From the NCBI GenBank assembly GCA_905221615.1, contig CAJNDT010002002.1, positions 558,001 through 622,000 on the forward strand: a stretch of DNA of 64,000 nucleotides, read 5' to 3'. Positions 10,701 through 23,105 of the stretch are shown here, in pieces (positions within the stretch are counted from its first letter, which is position 1; each line of letters opens with the position of its first letter). The DNA is from Symbiodinium sp. CCMP2592. Lineage: Eukaryota > Sar > Dinophyceae > Suessiales > Symbiodiniaceae. The translations under genes and the position numbers were made by a program. The notes beneath the pieces are model-generated. The model was not told where the DNA came from and did no database searches. It worked only from the letters and a program-made list of their open reading frames with translations.

Positions 10701-10836
10701 GGAGTTATTCTACAGAATGCATCACTGCTGGAGGATTGTCGAAGACTCCCAGATGCGCTCGGCACGCAAGAGGCGGACTGAAGGTCTGGATACACTGCAG
10801 GGTGATGGTGCTGATGAAGTCTTCTTGTTGATGTAA
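4753..10836 (+). CDS. Pol: MTase-like, TET/JBP-like, integrase, RT, RNase H
   Basis: The frame is open for 2,027 codons from this ATG, and open back to 4579 after the gag TAG. Residues 1-330 overlap ORF2 and look non-coding. Residues 397-406 (LMEIASGPDS) and 453-464 (WIRPPSGPYS) resemble motifs I and IV of cytosine-C5 methyltransferases, but the PPC cysteine is Ser460. Residues about 780-890 look like a 2OG-Fe(II) dioxygenase: H795, D797, H799-N800, GGELWV at 816-821, WHG at 863-865 and R872/R873. Integrase follows, with zinc ligands H941, H946, C974 and C977 and the DD35E triad D1004, D1069 and E1105. RT has D1575 in KGDVTGAF and HVDD with D1666-D1667. RNase H begins near D1823. Integrase before RT is the copia order. 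The protein is presumably made as a Gag-Pol fusion. Confidence 0.9.
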   Translation: MLVTPDAPHLAVSDQSNQSHAQQPAVKSVHTSAVVNPSCASAPSISSLPSPLVTQHVGPQARSALGGPTRGRGGTAQGLDECGTSGEVVRSPWRRSEQDQPSVETDHQRHIRVPRAHEGDEAGCQQAEGRPPQLRDAAPGADQCGQLHRGTPEDGIGAEDSRGDHTSCHRSGGLWQARGQDLPRDLEDRLPVLHLGTGNRQDRGVQHEVDPLRQVARRPGQDRDDPGPPGGDEETLEGGLVDEGLPQGQARASGQCVTEDYTSRVHRQQFVRFGEQNGSDDEHDAEASGRSGGHQGREASPQEGGHEGTRLPRRGRSSQPECERPCRHGAVDTDSAASEAEDSMSPSPSNQRGPKLSASQQLSAKLSIGKARHLEDTAWSVVPDLFEGLVKHRRTDLMEIASGPDSLLSQQIQELAGSTEAATQCSVYNGCELTNDSGVRLILQRLELERPAHVWIRPPSGPYSPLQHNNAQSPEQKQELQVKREQAMRAYVGACIVFRACLNQGVHVSLELAERCQAWRLPILNQLRDQCSLYQAVCKGCRVNLRDRKGVLMQKGWKILTTHRRLAEILNLPCRCPQSFKHGQCTGSDAAKSELYTKEFVQKVAKGILQEFDHVNLLQEAKGPGSPGLPQDFGLGCRCQCKEVSLPQRPRKCATCLMEVPDSSSEGFWLRQVEEQDLRLDSDREAGFAVDCCEVEGFADQAIQKQDFSHDTCEQLLDLLPCRLHEGHRGMLDAQSQQYLIFGAYSHGNHYGLTKRSQKYPKMIKYLLSYMRHWSPEPLQATSLVVNFNGKCPLHKDQHNDASYPNAVVGLGTYQGGELWVARESPTEGERGALTKALPNGQQAAGDLYDIYRTVQRFSPKVWHGPQAWTGRRIVVGTYVTRGHRQLSEAQRKELQGLGFQIPRDSGSDEHQAYAVQGLRLGPHSPPMSPEQIKKQLYKLHAATGHGSTRSLVNMLRKRNVSAEVLKLAEEFQCSACAERRRIQPRHLASLEALPPKLHTISTDIGHWTHPQTGEIVQFMLIIDEGSRFRTARILSRGSKKQPNASSCIHYLREGWAQYFGMPRALRLDAAGAFVSQQLVEFCDQEGIFLDNIPADGHWQIGVCEQAIQGVKEVMDKICSTQDQVTSETALAHAITTFNAREQVRGFSPIQHVFGRSPDITGRLLQTAGSIPDELVIESATEELEASARLRAEAEKAHAEWHAAQRISRAKNSRARPRASYQAGDLIYFWRTQESGQGRRSPGTKHGRFLGPARVLAVESKRDEDGSHRAGSTVWCVRGRNLIKCCVEQLRHASEREQLLESLAAPHGHDPTPWTFTRVAEEIGGNQFQDVSQEVPSAMEWERAQDVLQEAPPPRFRFRGKRAQPEPAEVLTDADPPEPASGSRGPVARTSTPPMATWTDAVEERWYQKVPETSWYAQDSAFWTDQTAAVEVSIDMPTSKQGWTKANRCLKSYFVGALKRRAAEVSERHLNPEELQRFRDAKQVEVNNFIASNAFESLPEHLAPSKEQAVNMRWLLTWKVKEDGSRKPKARAVLLGYQDPSYAHRSTTAPVMTRTSRQLFLQAAANHSWRVFKGDVTGAFLQGREYPDNLFCIPCPEICEAMQIPVGSITKLRRACYGLVDAPLEWYRTISEYFAELGLVRLWSDACMWAWRVNGQLRGLITGHVDDFLFAGADDDPEWQAILQKIKERFKWGDWEQDDFIQCGVRIQQTSQGFQLSQARYVEDIPEIPLNHSRRKDRNQPTTAWEKTKLRALLGAVSWHAQQVAPHFAAEVSLLLSDVNESTVATLLQANQLLQSAKARKGHQMLIHAFNPEVELGCYAWVDAANENRRDGGSTQGIFIGLAPASLLKGEVGQVSPISWQSHKIDRVCRSPGAAEVQAAVNGEDQLYYVRFQWSEMLHGCVHTKDPDSAVTKVLGCVITDSRNVYDKLQTEVLSIKGAEKKANIELLSIKEAQAKTQVIIRWVHSEAQLGNSLTKHNANKELELFYRMHHCWRIVEDSQMRSARKRRTEGLDTLQGDGADEVFLLM
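4919..5746 (+). CDS. Overlapping ORF2, SAP-like N-terminus and coiled coil
   Basis: This 275-residue ORF lies in the +1 frame relative to gag and pol and sits wholly inside the open pol frame. Its start is fixed by an in-frame TGA three codons upstream of the ATG, so it cannot come from frameshifting out of an upstream reading in the same frame. Codons are strongly GC-ending and the product is Lys/Glu-rich with normal composition, whereas the pol frame over this stretch reads as Gly/Arg/Gln-rich shadow. Residues 1-40 (SDLKRAQLLEALREAG onward) resemble a SAP-type DNA-binding helix pair. A Met/Lys-rich helical segment near 220-240 could form a coiled coil, and the C-terminus is basic. I infer a second Gag-like or nucleic-acid-binding protein. 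How its translation starts is unclear. Confidence 0.7.
   Translation: MSDLKRAQLLEALREAGEEPPKAWTNVELRVRLSEVLGEDLSKTSRQLKLTTSDISEYHELMKEMKQAANKRKADLLNFVTQRLGLTNVDSFTVERLKMASVQKILEVTTPHATDPVGFGKHAAKTYQETLKIDYQYCTWVQETAKTEECNMRLIRFAKWLDVQDKTEMIPVHQEETKKPLKVASWTRGYRKDKPEPPGSASPKTTPRESTASSSSGLESKMEAMMNMMQKLQAEVADIKDEKLPRKKVGTKARDYHEEAEAVNPSVNGHVDTEL
5935..6560 (+). other. Cytosine methyltransferase-like region of Pol
   Basis: Pol residues about 395-600. A motif I-like loop (397-406), a PPSGPYS motif IV-like loop (458-464) and VSLELAERCQAW (508-519, in the place of motif VI) occur in the order and spacing of Dcm-type C5-methyltransferases. The catalytic Cys of motif IV is Ser. Cys-rich segments (HGQC, CRCQC, CATC) follow. 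The region may be catalytically dead, may bind AdoMet or DNA only, or may be a different Rossmann-like fold. Confidence 0.4.
7075..7415 (+). other. TET/JBP-like 2OG-Fe(II) dioxygenase region of Pol
   Basis: Within pol residues about 775-887 the order is CPLHKDQHND (H795-x-D797), an aromatic/Gly strand, GGELWV, and WHG..W.GRR..V..Y. That matches the iron ligands His-x-Asp...His and the 2-oxoglutarate-binding Arg of the double-stranded beta-helix fold. H-x-D-x-H-N and GG-x-L recall TET/JBP enzymes that oxidise 5-methylcytosine or thymine. Dinoflagellate DNA is rich in 5-hydroxymethyluracil, which makes this family biologically plausible. The assignment rests on motif reading, not on a profile search. 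Confidence 0.6.
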
Positions 10837-10858
10837 GACAGTTTACACAATTACTTCC

Positions 10859-10877
10859 GGGCGGGGAGCCGGGGGTA
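10859..10877 (+). other. Polypurine tract of the copia element
   Basis: A G-rich purine run interrupted by a few pyrimidines lies immediately upstream of the 3' LTR, the expected plus-strand priming site. Confidence 0.6.
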
Positions 10878-11071
10878 TGCAAGAACTCTCGAAGTTCTTA
10901 GTGCTTCAAGCCGTGAAGTGTCAGGCATTCGCAGCCTTGAGTGATCAAAAGAAGGGCGCCCGCTGCAGTCTCCTAACCCTCGTTCGCCAGGGCCATTCGA
11001 CTGAGCGTTGCCATAGTCTGCTGTCATTCTGTCGCTTGATCGGGGAAGCACCAGCAAGCCGGGGGCTTGCA
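10878..11071 (+). repeat. 3' LTR of the copia element
   Basis: This is the 194-bp direct repeat of the 5' LTR, followed by the target duplication GGGTT and telomere-like sequence. It should supply polyadenylation. Confidence 0.95.
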
Positions 11072-11114
11072 GGGTTTAGGGTTTAGGGTCGTCATTTCAG
11101 GATTTACTGCGAAT

Positions 11115-11224
11115 CTAGGACCCAGAGTAGGCCCTTATTCCCTTTTTGAAGTTTAGGTTCCCTTATAAACCCCTTTAAACCAAAAAGGGCACCCTTTTTC
11201 TTCCTAGGTTACTCTTAGGTCTAG
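11115..11224. mobile_element. MITE family A copy 2
   Basis: Intact ends and a 4-bp duplication GAAT on both sides. It lies in the segment duplicated at 61.3 kb. Confidence 0.9.
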
Positions 11225-11383
11225 GAATTGTATGGGGCAGGCCTTTGGACTTGAAGTTGGTTCAGTTTCAGGGGGCTTGGGGTTTACAGTGTTCAAGAGT
11301 TCGGGGTCAGGGTTTAGGGTTTAAAGGTTTAGGGTTTAGGGTTTAGGGTTTACAGTGTTCAAGAGTTCGGGGTCAGGGTTTAG

Positions 11384-11431
11384 TGAAGGTGCAGCTTCCA
11401 CAACAGATTATGCTATCCGTGGGACAGTGAG
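11384..11431 (+). CDS. Possible short exon
   Basis: KVQLPQQIMLSVG lies between an AG and a consensus-like GTGAGT donor. Too short to assign. Confidence 0.25.
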
Positions 11432-11748
11432 TTTCAGGTATAGCGCTTTCGTACCCCGGTACTTGGATTAGTTTCCACACTGGTATCTGTCATGTTCTTC
11501 TACAGTGCTTACGTGGTGAATAGGGCGCAGTGTTCGTGGTTGAATGTTGTTTGGGTGACGTGCTTAGGCCTGGGCTGCTATAAGAGCGTATCCAAAAGGT
11601 TTACGGTTTAGGATAAGTTTAGGTTTAGGTTCATCTGGAAGTGTAAAGGTTTAGTGGGTTTAGGGCTTTGGGCTTTTTGAGGGTGCTGGGTTCCCCCCTT
11701 CCAGGCGTCCAAGCCTTCAAAGGTAAACCCTAAACCCTAAAGCTTGAA

Positions 11749-11853
11749 TAATGTAGGAACCTGATTAAGAAGCCCTGGTCCCACAAGCCGCAAAATCGTA
11801 GGATTCATATAAGGAAGGAAAGGCCCTAGGTTTCCTAATCAGGTACCTACATT
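11749..11853. mobile_element. MITE family P copy 1
   Basis: AATGTAGGAACCTGATTAAG pairs with CTAATCAGGTACCTACATT. Confidence 0.9.
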
Positions 11854-12429
11854 ACTCCTTTAACCTTGCACTCCTAAGCCGTCGAACTCCACCGAAACCA
11901 CCAACCCCAAAGCAATAGACGGTACCATGAAGACTGGCACTACGGTGGATGGCAAAATCCTGGACTACCCTAAGCACAGTATCAGATTTCCCAGAGTTTA
12001 GGGTCTATGGGGCCATGCAGGATTTTGTCCATCCGCTGGGGATCATGGTTTGGGGCTGAGTACAGGATACAGGTTTCTGGGTTTGGGGATTAGGGTTTCG
12101 GGTTTCGTGATGATGGACTTTGGCTTTAATTTCTTACAGGGCTTGCGAGTCGTCTAGGATTCATCCCCTCATGGGATTTGCGGCCCAGTAGCTGGATCTA
12201 TCCTAAAGCTGAAACGCCACACCGTCACAATGCAGGGCCGATGTGCATGCTGTAAAATATTTGTTCCTAGGATTCTTCATTTTGGTACTGTTATTCTGAT
12301 TAGGAAAGCAGTGTTGTTGCTGTGCTCTTACTGGTGTTGTTACGACCGCCGTTTGAATAAAGCCTATCGCCCCAAGACGACAACCCCGAAACTCCAAAAC
12401 CAAGAGCCTGTAGCTCCCTAGCTCTGACG

Positions 12430-12557
12430 ATAACCTGACCGCTACAGCCCAGCAAGAACACTTGCCTTTCTATTCTCCCAGGCCTCACGCCCCTTTCCAC
12501 ACAACGCTCCAGGCCGTGCAGGGGTTCATCCAGGGCGGGTCTGGCACCGAAGTTCAT
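12430..12557 (-). CDS. Possible minus-strand exon
   Basis: MNFGARPALDEPLHGLERCV is open on the minus strand through 12430. It sits just upstream of the CobW gene on the opposite strand. No family was recognised. Confidence 0.25.
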
Positions 12558-12935
12558 CTGAGGTCTGAATTACAACTCTATGAGCCAGAGGGTTCCTCCT
12601 AAACCCTTTACCCAGTACACCCTCTAAGCCCTAAACCTCAAATCTTATAAAGGTTCCTGCAGCTAAACCCTGAACCCTATACCCAGCACACCCTGTAAGC
12701 CCTAAACCTTAAATCTTATAAGCCCTTCAGCCCTAAATCTGCATCAAGCCCTCTAAACTCCTCGAGGACCAACGGCATAAAGACGTCTGATTCGGTCACA
12801 GATTGTCGCGTCGCGTCGCACATTCGGATTGCTTTCAGCTCCTGAGGTACGGCTTTGGGCCTTGAGGGTTGAAAGGGTTTAAGGGTTTACCGGGTTTCTG
12901 GTTTAGGGTGCACAACACAGGTGACCCAGGACGCC

Positions 12936-16940
<4,005 letters not shown>

Positions 16941-16951
<11 letters not shown>

Positions 16952-17367
16952 GGACAAGGGCCGAGAGGCAACGTTCACCATCGGAGTTGTAAAGACGGAG
17001 GGTGATCGCCTCGGGGTGAGCATTGATGCTTAGTAGCTGAGTGGATACACTTTACACTTTTTGGGAAAATATGACCCGCTAGAAAACTGAAAGTATACAC
17101 ATTTTGGGCCTTATGAGCTCAGCAACTAAGGATGAAACAGAGGGGATGCGGGTCACCTACATCAGGCCGGGGGGGTTGATTTACAGATGGAACATGGAGC
17201 ACTTCAGAAAGAATCCCGAGATGGTCATCCGTGCTGGCTACAACATCGTGGCCATCAACGGCGTCACAGGCCTGAGAGAGAAGAAGCAGATGGTCAGCGC
17301 ATACAGACACTTGAAAATGACGATCTCGCGCCGTCGCCCACATGCGCAAGACCGACGCTTTCCTTGA
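16941..17367 (+). CDS. Small PDZ-like domain protein, one intron
   Basis: Exons 16941-17024 and 17131-17367 (intron 17025-17130; a GC donor at 17028 is the alternative). About 106 residues: FTIGVVKTEGDRLGVSID, then MRVTYIRPGGLIYRWN and GYNIVAINGV..LREKKQMV, ending MTISRR. This follows PDZ strands: a carboxylate-loop-like LGVSI, the GGLI turn, a central GD-like GYNIVAINGV, and a final helix and strand. Short PDZ-like proteins of this pattern are, from memory, common in dinoflagellates. The ATG lies 25 bases past a CCCAG site that could accept a spliced leader, or could join this exon to the CobW mRNA in a different frame. The intron is a family-M repeat. Confidence 0.7.
17025..17130. mobile_element. 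Family M element that equals the PDZ-gene intron
   Basis: TAGTAGCTGAGTGGATACAC through AGCTCAGCAACTAAG fills the intron and matches 34474-34568. Confidence 0.82.
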
Positions 17368-17412
17368 AGCTTTAAGCCGGCAGTCGAAGGAGCAGTCCTG
17401 GGAAATCTCGAG

Positions 17413-17513
17413 TATTAGGGCTCCAGTTACCTACAGAGTGGTTCTTGTGCCGCATATAAGATGGTTTGTTACAAGTACCTACGAAGTCTATTCGGGTAAC
17501 TGGAGCCCCGAAA
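17413..17513. mobile_element. Palindromic element after the PDZ-like gene
   Basis: AGGGCTCCAGTTACC pairs with GGTAACTGGAGCCC. Single copy seen. Confidence 0.7.
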
Positions 17514-17514
17514 A

Positions 17515-17640
17515 GTGTTTAAGCAGTTTGCCGTGCAGGCCAATTTTGTCAATGTCCCTGTGGCTGATCCCTGCTTCTGTTCAGTGGGAGAGGCGCCACC
17601 TGCAATAGTTTCGTTGGTGTCGCAGCGACATGGTGCATGA
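17515..17640 (+). CDS. Possible terminal exon after the PDZ-like gene
   Basis: Open for 41 codons (VFKQFAVQANFVNVPVADPC...) to a TGA, right after a palindromic element (17415-17515). Composition is protein-like and distinct from the AT-rich repeats, but no family was recognised. Confidence 0.35.
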   Translation: MFKQFAVQANFVNVPVADPCFCSVGEAPPAIVSLVSQRHGA

Positions 17641-17661
17641 TGCTGGTGGCTTAAGCCCACC

Positions 17662-17772
17662 ACCCAGAGACTCAAATGTCCCTTAATTAAGGAATATACC
17701 TTAAATCATAATAGGATCCCGAATATGCTTAAGGGTATATTCATTAATTAGGAGATCTTGGAGTCTCTGGGC
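17662..17772. mobile_element. MITE family J copy
   Basis: CCCAGAGACTC pairs with GGAGTCTCTGGG. The central TTAATTAAGGAATATACC is typical. Confidence 0.9.
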
Positions 17773-17865
17773 AGCATGCTGAGGGTGGTTTCAATCTTCT
17801 TGGCTTTGCCGGAGCCATGGCTTCTTCAGTGTCGGCGAGAAAACGATTCCAGGTTATTCTGTCAT

Positions 17866-17966
17866 GCGGTTGATGATATAAATCCTTCAATACCTTAAGG
17901 ACCCTAAACTACGGGAATTATGGTATATTCCTTACAATCGGTAATGCAGGGTTTATATCATCCACA
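17866..17966. mobile_element. MITE family C copy 1
   Basis: Left end CGGTTGATGATATAAATCC with a decayed right end. Confidence 0.8.
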
Positions 17967-18212
17967 GTATTGTTCTTGTATTTGTTGCAATCCTGCAACT
18001 ATTACTATCCTAACTTAGTTCTAACCTGAACCGCAAGCCCCTACAACCGATGCTCCAAGGACCCAAGGTATCGTGACCTCTTCTTCTGTAGGGTTTTGGG
18101 AGCTACAGGTCAAAACCAAAGTTGTAGTCATGTAACACGCCCACCTCGAAAACAATCTAGACTTAAGATCCCTTTGGGGTTTCTTTTTCAATCCTCAGGT
18201 TTAATCATTTGT

Positions 18213-18321
18213 AATGCAGGAACCTGATTAAGAAACCTTGGGCCTCTATGAGGCTTCCCTGTTTGAATCCTACTATTTTAGGGTTATAGGCCCAGGGTTT
18301 CTTAATCAGGTTCCCACAGTT
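18213..18321. mobile_element. MITE family P copy 2
   Basis: AATGCAGGAACCTGATTAAG pairs with CTTAATCAGGTTCCCACAGT. Confidence 0.9.
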
Positions 18322-18956
18322 GGGTTTTTCGGTCCGGCTCTTGGCTGTCGTCAAAGCTCCTTTCTTTTGGGGCTGGCAGCTATGCGCCTTTCAATACAGA
18401 AGCCTGAATGACTACCAAGAGTGTTCCTTCGAGTTCCTCATTCTAAACATACATGAATCAGAATATACCTCCAGACCCCTGCTGTAGTCATAAAGGCCCC
18501 ATATACTACAGAACTCCGAATGTCGATCCCTGATTAAGCCCTTTAGCAGGGGCCATTAGAAGTAAACCCTAGAATACTCCACAAAACCCTATTTTCTAGT
18601 CATTCAAATCCCAAAGCCCTCAGCACTGTTCTAATCATTAAGGTCCTTACGGTTTAGGGTTTAGAATTAAGGTCATTGTACTGTGTCTCTTGTACACCTT
18701 CAAAGGCGAGGGGAAGCATGGGAGCTTTATAGGCACCAAACCAAAATTGGGTTTGCGGGTTTAGGATGTTTGGGTTTGGGGCTTGGGCGTTTAAAGGTTT
18801 TAGGGGCTAAGGGTTTTGGGATTTTGGGGTTTGGGGGTTTAGGGTTTGGTGCAGAGGTGAGGGTGGGGGGGGGGGTAGATTTTAAGCTTTGATGCGTCAG
18901 GACACTAAGTGTTTTCAAACTAGGATCCTGAATACAAGCCCGTTTCAAGCAACATC

Positions 18957-19211
18957 GTGCAATGCTCATTGGCGTTCATATGCCAAGCAATCGTAGGGTG
19001 CAAGGGTTCTGGGGGGGTGGGTTCAGCAATCAGGGCATTCAGAGGACTCACTGTCCCTCAATTGATTGAGGACTTTGCGAGTTTACAAAATATTGATTTC
19101 TGTCGCTTTATGGAGCTTGTTCAGGTGGATCTCAGAAGTATTGAAATCTTCTGCTTTGAAATTCAGGTGGGAGAAGGGATATTGGACTGTCCACTTCCCA
19201 AACGGTCCTAG
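18957..19211 (+). CDS. Possible degenerate coding stretch
   Basis: An 84-codon open frame with GLTVPQLIEDFASLQNIDFC and a plausible composition, but no recognised family and no clear splice sites. Confidence 0.2.
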   Translation: MQCSLAFICQAIVGCKGSGGVGSAIRAFRGLTVPQLIEDFASLQNIDFCRFMELVQVDLRSIEIFCFEIQVGEGILDCPLPKRS

Positions 19212-19667
19212 GTAGCAAGGTGCCTGTATTAGGAATCATGATTATGATTTCGAAAAGTAATCGCCATATCAGTAGTAACTAGGACCCTCTGGGGTTTTTA
19301 AGTTTGAAGAACCAGGCTGGCATATGAAATGGGTCCAATCAGATCCAAGCACCCGACTTTGCAGCACGTGGAATCCATTCTGACACCGGGCCCTAGACCC
19401 TAACAGAACCACAAGCTAAGAGTTCGCAGATTGTGAAGAATTTCCCAAACGCGGAACCTTGAACAACCAGGATGTTTGTTATAGTGTGGTCTCCCTAGGA
19501 TTCCTTTTACCTTATTCTTGGTATTGTGGTGTCCAATCATCCCAAAGCCGTAGTCAAAGGCCCTACGCCGCTGCAGTAGAACGGTTTTGAGTCGGGAGTA
19601 TGAGGGCTTCCGGGCTAAAATCAACTACTCGCATTTCCGCCCCCCCCCCCCTCCGCCCTCTCCCTCC

Positions 19668-19795
19668 TAAACCTTAAACCCTAAACTCCCAAACCCTAAA
19701 CCCTAAACCCTAAAACCAAAACCTTAAACCCTAAACTCGAGATCCTAAACCCTAAATCCTAAACCCTAAACCCTAAACCCGCAAACCCCCAAACC
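19668..19795. repeat. Telomere-like array
   Basis: CCCTAAA units with frequent single-base changes. Confidence 0.9.
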
Positions 19796-20048
19796 CAATC
19801 GGAGGTCCAGCGCCCCTGCGCTGCTCTACACAAGCCTGCAGCGCGGACTCCGGCCCTCCTCTAAGCTTTGAACGCCCTACTTAAAGGATCATGGGACCCG
19901 GCGAAAGTAAGACTCAGGGGCTCGTCATTCCGAGACAGTCGATGGCCAGGGGCCCAAACTTAAAGGATCATGGGACTGAGTAACTTTCAAGGGTTCCTTA
20001 AAGGGTTCTTTACAGGGATCTATAAGGGATCTATGGGGGTTTAGGGTT

Positions 20049-20154
20049 TAAGGATCATGACACTTAGTAACTAGGGTTATGATTAGGGCAACTATACTTA
20101 TAACCTCAAATATGGTACTTATAACCTTACTTACTAAGTCCCGTGATCCTCCAA
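20049..20154. mobile_element. MITE family D copy
   Basis: AAGGATCATG(A)CACTTAGTAA against TTACTAAGTCCCGTGATCCT, with internal TTATAAG repeats. Confidence 0.8.
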
Positions 20155-20274
20155 GTAGGATGCCTAGTAGTACCTTTATTCCCTTTTTGTAGTCCTAGGT
20201 TCCTTATAAAGTTACAATACCAAAAAGGGAGCCCTTTTTATTCCTAAGTTTCTGGGCATCCTAGTAGTACACCG
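20155..20274. mobile_element. MITE family B copy 1
   Basis: Ends TAGGATGCC..GGGCATCCTAG. The core CCCTTATTCCCTTTTT..CCAAAAAGGG is shared with family A. Confidence 0.85.
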
Positions 20275-20890
20275 CGTAAGTAACTTGAATTACCCACGGG
20301 CTGTGTAGTAGTTGCTTCCTTTGGGATTACCTTAATAGGATTCTAAATATGAACCCCAAAAGAGGAAGTGCTTTGGAGCCTGTGCGTATATGGCTTAAGA
20401 TTCACGCTATAATTTTTTGGGCCTCCGGATAGGGGCTTGAACATTTAATTGGTAGTAATGAACCTATAACTCCCATATATACTTATACCTTATAACTGTA
20501 CCTTTAACGACACCGAGAGCTACTCTAATTACTACGGCCCGTGTATTACCCGGCAAATCCACTAGAGGTGCAGGGTCTTTCTGGGCTCTACCAGAAGGCC
20601 CAAGTTCACAACCAGGAGGGTCCTAGGTTCCACATACCTGGCGATCCAAAAAAGCCCGCTGTGGGTCCTTATTGCAATGCGGCACCTAAGACTTGGGGTA
20701 CCCAAACAGGGACCATAGTTTTGACAACCACGCAAGTAAGCTCCCCTAAACCCCGGAAGCCCCTAAATCCTAAACCCGTGCAATGAGAACCCACGAATGT
20801 ACCAGGACCCCCCAAAGGCCCTTTAATGGAGCCCTTATGGTCCTTGATAATAGGTATTTGGGGTTTATTAGAGGGTAGTTGGGGGGTCTA

Positions 20891-20998
20891 GGTAGGAGCC
20901 TAAATGATTACCAACACCATTTTGGGGGTTCCTGAATAAAAGTATGGTAGAATGTAACCCCCAAAACCTTCTTGTAATTATTAAGGCCCCTAGATTAG
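20891..20998. mobile_element. MITE family K copy
   Basis: GTAGGAGCCTAAATGATTAC pairs with GTAATTATTAAGGCCCCTAG. Confidence 0.88.
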
Positions 20999-21138
20999 AA
21001 CCCAGGAACCCGTTCGGAACCCTTAAACCCCCAAAGCTTTCCCAAAGGGTCCAAGCAATAGTATAGTATTTACGTTTGGGGCCCAAACACCTACTAAGTA
21101 CCTACTATAATGGTACTTGGACCCTTCGGGTTTTGATG

Positions 21139-21243
21139 TGAAAAGAGAGGTCCTGTAGTCTCCATTGTAGTTCGTTTGTTAACCAAAATCTTTATTATAG
21201 GATCCTAAACCTGGTTAACCAAAAAGAACTACATTGGAGACTA
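21139..21243. mobile_element. Palindromic element
   Basis: TAGTCTCCATTGTAGTTC pairs with GAACTACATTGGAGACTA around a AACCAAAA..GGTTAACC core. Confidence 0.75.
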
Positions 21244-21399
21244 TAGGCAGGGTTCAGGGTCCAGGGGTTTTCCGCTTTCGGGGTTTAGGGGTTCAGGGGT
21301 TTAGGGTTTAGGGTTTAGGGATATCTTAGCCGTCCGTTCATGGGGTTGCCTCATGTTCGGGATTGGAGGTTTAGGAACTACATTGGAGACTATAGCCCT

Positions 21400-21502
21400 A
21401 AGGCTCCATGCACCCATATAGTATATACTTAGGCCTTAAAGTAGCTATATAGGGACTACTTTGGGGCTTAAGTATCTACTATAACGGTACATGGAGCCTT
21501 TG
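21400..21502. mobile_element. MITE family F copy
   Basis: AAGGCTCCATGCACCCATAT opens the element and ACGGTACATGGAGCCTTT closes it. Confidence 0.82.
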
Positions 21503-21554
21503 GGTATAGGGTACCTTAATTGGGGTTATAAGTATAGTTACCCTAATAATAACC

Positions 21555-21675
21555 CTAGTTACTAAGTCCCATGATCCTTTAAGTACCCTAAACCCCCATA
21601 GATCCCTTATACATCCCTTTATAGATCCCTTTAAGGAACCCTTTAAGTTACTAAGTCCCATGGTCCTCTAAGTAG
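21555..21675. mobile_element. Family D half-elements, rearranged
   Basis: Two D right ends (ACTAAGTCCCATGATCCT) lie in tandem with telomere-like filler between them. Left ends are missing. Confidence 0.6.
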
Positions 21676-21977
21676 GGTGGAAGCAACCGAGCGAGGTCGC
21701 GAAGGGCCGGCGGAGCCCTGCGCCCCCGCGACGTGGAGCGCTGCTGGGTCAGGCGTCGCTGGTAGAGGTTTAGGGTTTAGGGTTGAAGGGTTGCGGGGTT
21801 TAGGGTTGAAGGGTTTAGGGTTTAGTCGTTCAGGGTTTAGGGTTTAGGGTTGAAGGGTTTGAGGTAAGAGTGGTCCAGGGTTTGAGGGTTTAGGGCTTCG
21901 GGTTTAAGAGTATAGGGTTGAGGATTTAGGGTTTAAGGTCTCTTGGGGATCCTGCTATGGGTACTGCAACGGTTCTA

Positions 21978-22093
21978 CTTGGAGGATCATGGGACTTAGT
22001 AAGTAAGGTTATATAAGTATCCTAATTTAGGTTATAAGTATGGTTACCCTAATAGTAACCCTAGTTACTAAGTCCCATGACCCTTGAAGTATG
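21978..22093. mobile_element. MITE family D copy
   Basis: TACTTGGAGGATCATGGGAC pairs with GTCCCATGACCCTTGAAGTA. Confidence 0.88.
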
Positions 22094-22909
22094 GAGGGTC
22101 GAGGGATTAGAGACTTAGGGTTTAGTATTTACTTAAAGGATCATGGGACTTAGTAGCTCGGGTTATTATGAGGGTAACGATACTTATAACCCCAATTTGA
22201 TTTAGGGTAGGGCTGAGGGTTTCGTATTTAGAGTTGAGGGTGCAGGGTCCGAGGTATGACAGTGCCTGTGTTTAAAGGCTTGGATTGGTGGCCTGCAGGC
22301 GCTTACGATCCGGACACAAATTCCAGTAATTATGTTGACAGAATATCGCAAACACAGGCTGGGGGCCGAAACAAGTACGAATAAAACGTACATATATGTA
22401 TGTAAGTAAGTATGTGTGTATATATATATGTATAGTTAACAAATTTCTACCTCAGGGTTCCTCGAAATACATACAGGACAGAACAATGCGCGCCCAAACC
22501 CTCGTCCAATCATTGAGCCCCCTAATCATCATGATTATGCAACATGATCCTTGCAAGCCCCAAACGATAACTAAACCTAAACCCAAACTCAATCCTTCTC
22601 GAAACCTAAGTATAATGGAACAAGTAGAGAAATCCTCAAATCAGCAGTTTCGAGGCGTACGAGATAACAAAACGCAATACAGAGCTGATTGTAATCCCGA
22701 GCTGTCTAAAAACATGTAAACCCCATAAGCTATAATAAGCCTCGGTACAGGCCCCATAGAACCCCGAATGATGTACCCTTGTTTTCTGAACTTGCACACC
22801 CTCCAGGTAAACCCTAAACCCTGAACCTTAGAAATCCTAAACCAACCCTCATAGAACCCGGAAAGGAACGCAAGAGGAACCCCTAAAAGCTTAAGAGAGC
22901 TCTAATACA

Positions 22910-23105
22910 AGTGCCTTAATAATTACAAATACTATTTCGGGGGGTTCCTTATTATATTTATTTGTAGTGTATATGGGCCCCATTTAAGGCCCCTATACTA
23001 TAGAATTACGGCCCCTATACTATAGAACCTTACTATAAATCCCTTATAGAGCCCTTTAAAGGAACCCTAGCCCTACTCTAACAATTAAGGCCCCTATTAT
23101 TACGC
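22910..23105. mobile_element. Family K element with internal duplication
   Basis: Left GTGCCTTAATAATTACAAAT, right CTAACAATTAAGGCCCCTAT, with repeated GGCCCCTATACTATAGAA between. Confidence 0.7.

Larger units (their letters stand above)
2443..11071 (+). mobile_element. Complete Ty1/copia LTR retrotransposon, recently inserted
   Basis: Seen: two 194-bp LTRs with no difference that I could find, each starting TGCAAG and ending CTTGCA, flanked by the 5-bp duplication GGGTT (2438-2442 and 11072-11076). A primer-binding site follows the left LTR and a purine-rich tract precedes the right LTR. Pol has the order integrase, reverse transcriptase, RNase H, which defines Ty1/copia. Apart from one in-frame TAG the main frame is open from 2713 to 10836, so the element may be competent. 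Identical LTRs imply recent insertion. It landed in a TTTAGGG-like repeat. A matching empty site lies at about 61246-61432. Extra regions in Pol (methyltransferase-like and dioxygenase-like) make it much longer than a standard copia element. Confidence 0.96.
11225..12429. other. Telomere-like and MITE DNA
   Basis: TTTAGGG-type repeats at 11250-11385, a family-P element, and a C-like palindrome near 11945-12045. Nothing coding is certain. Confidence 0.6.
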
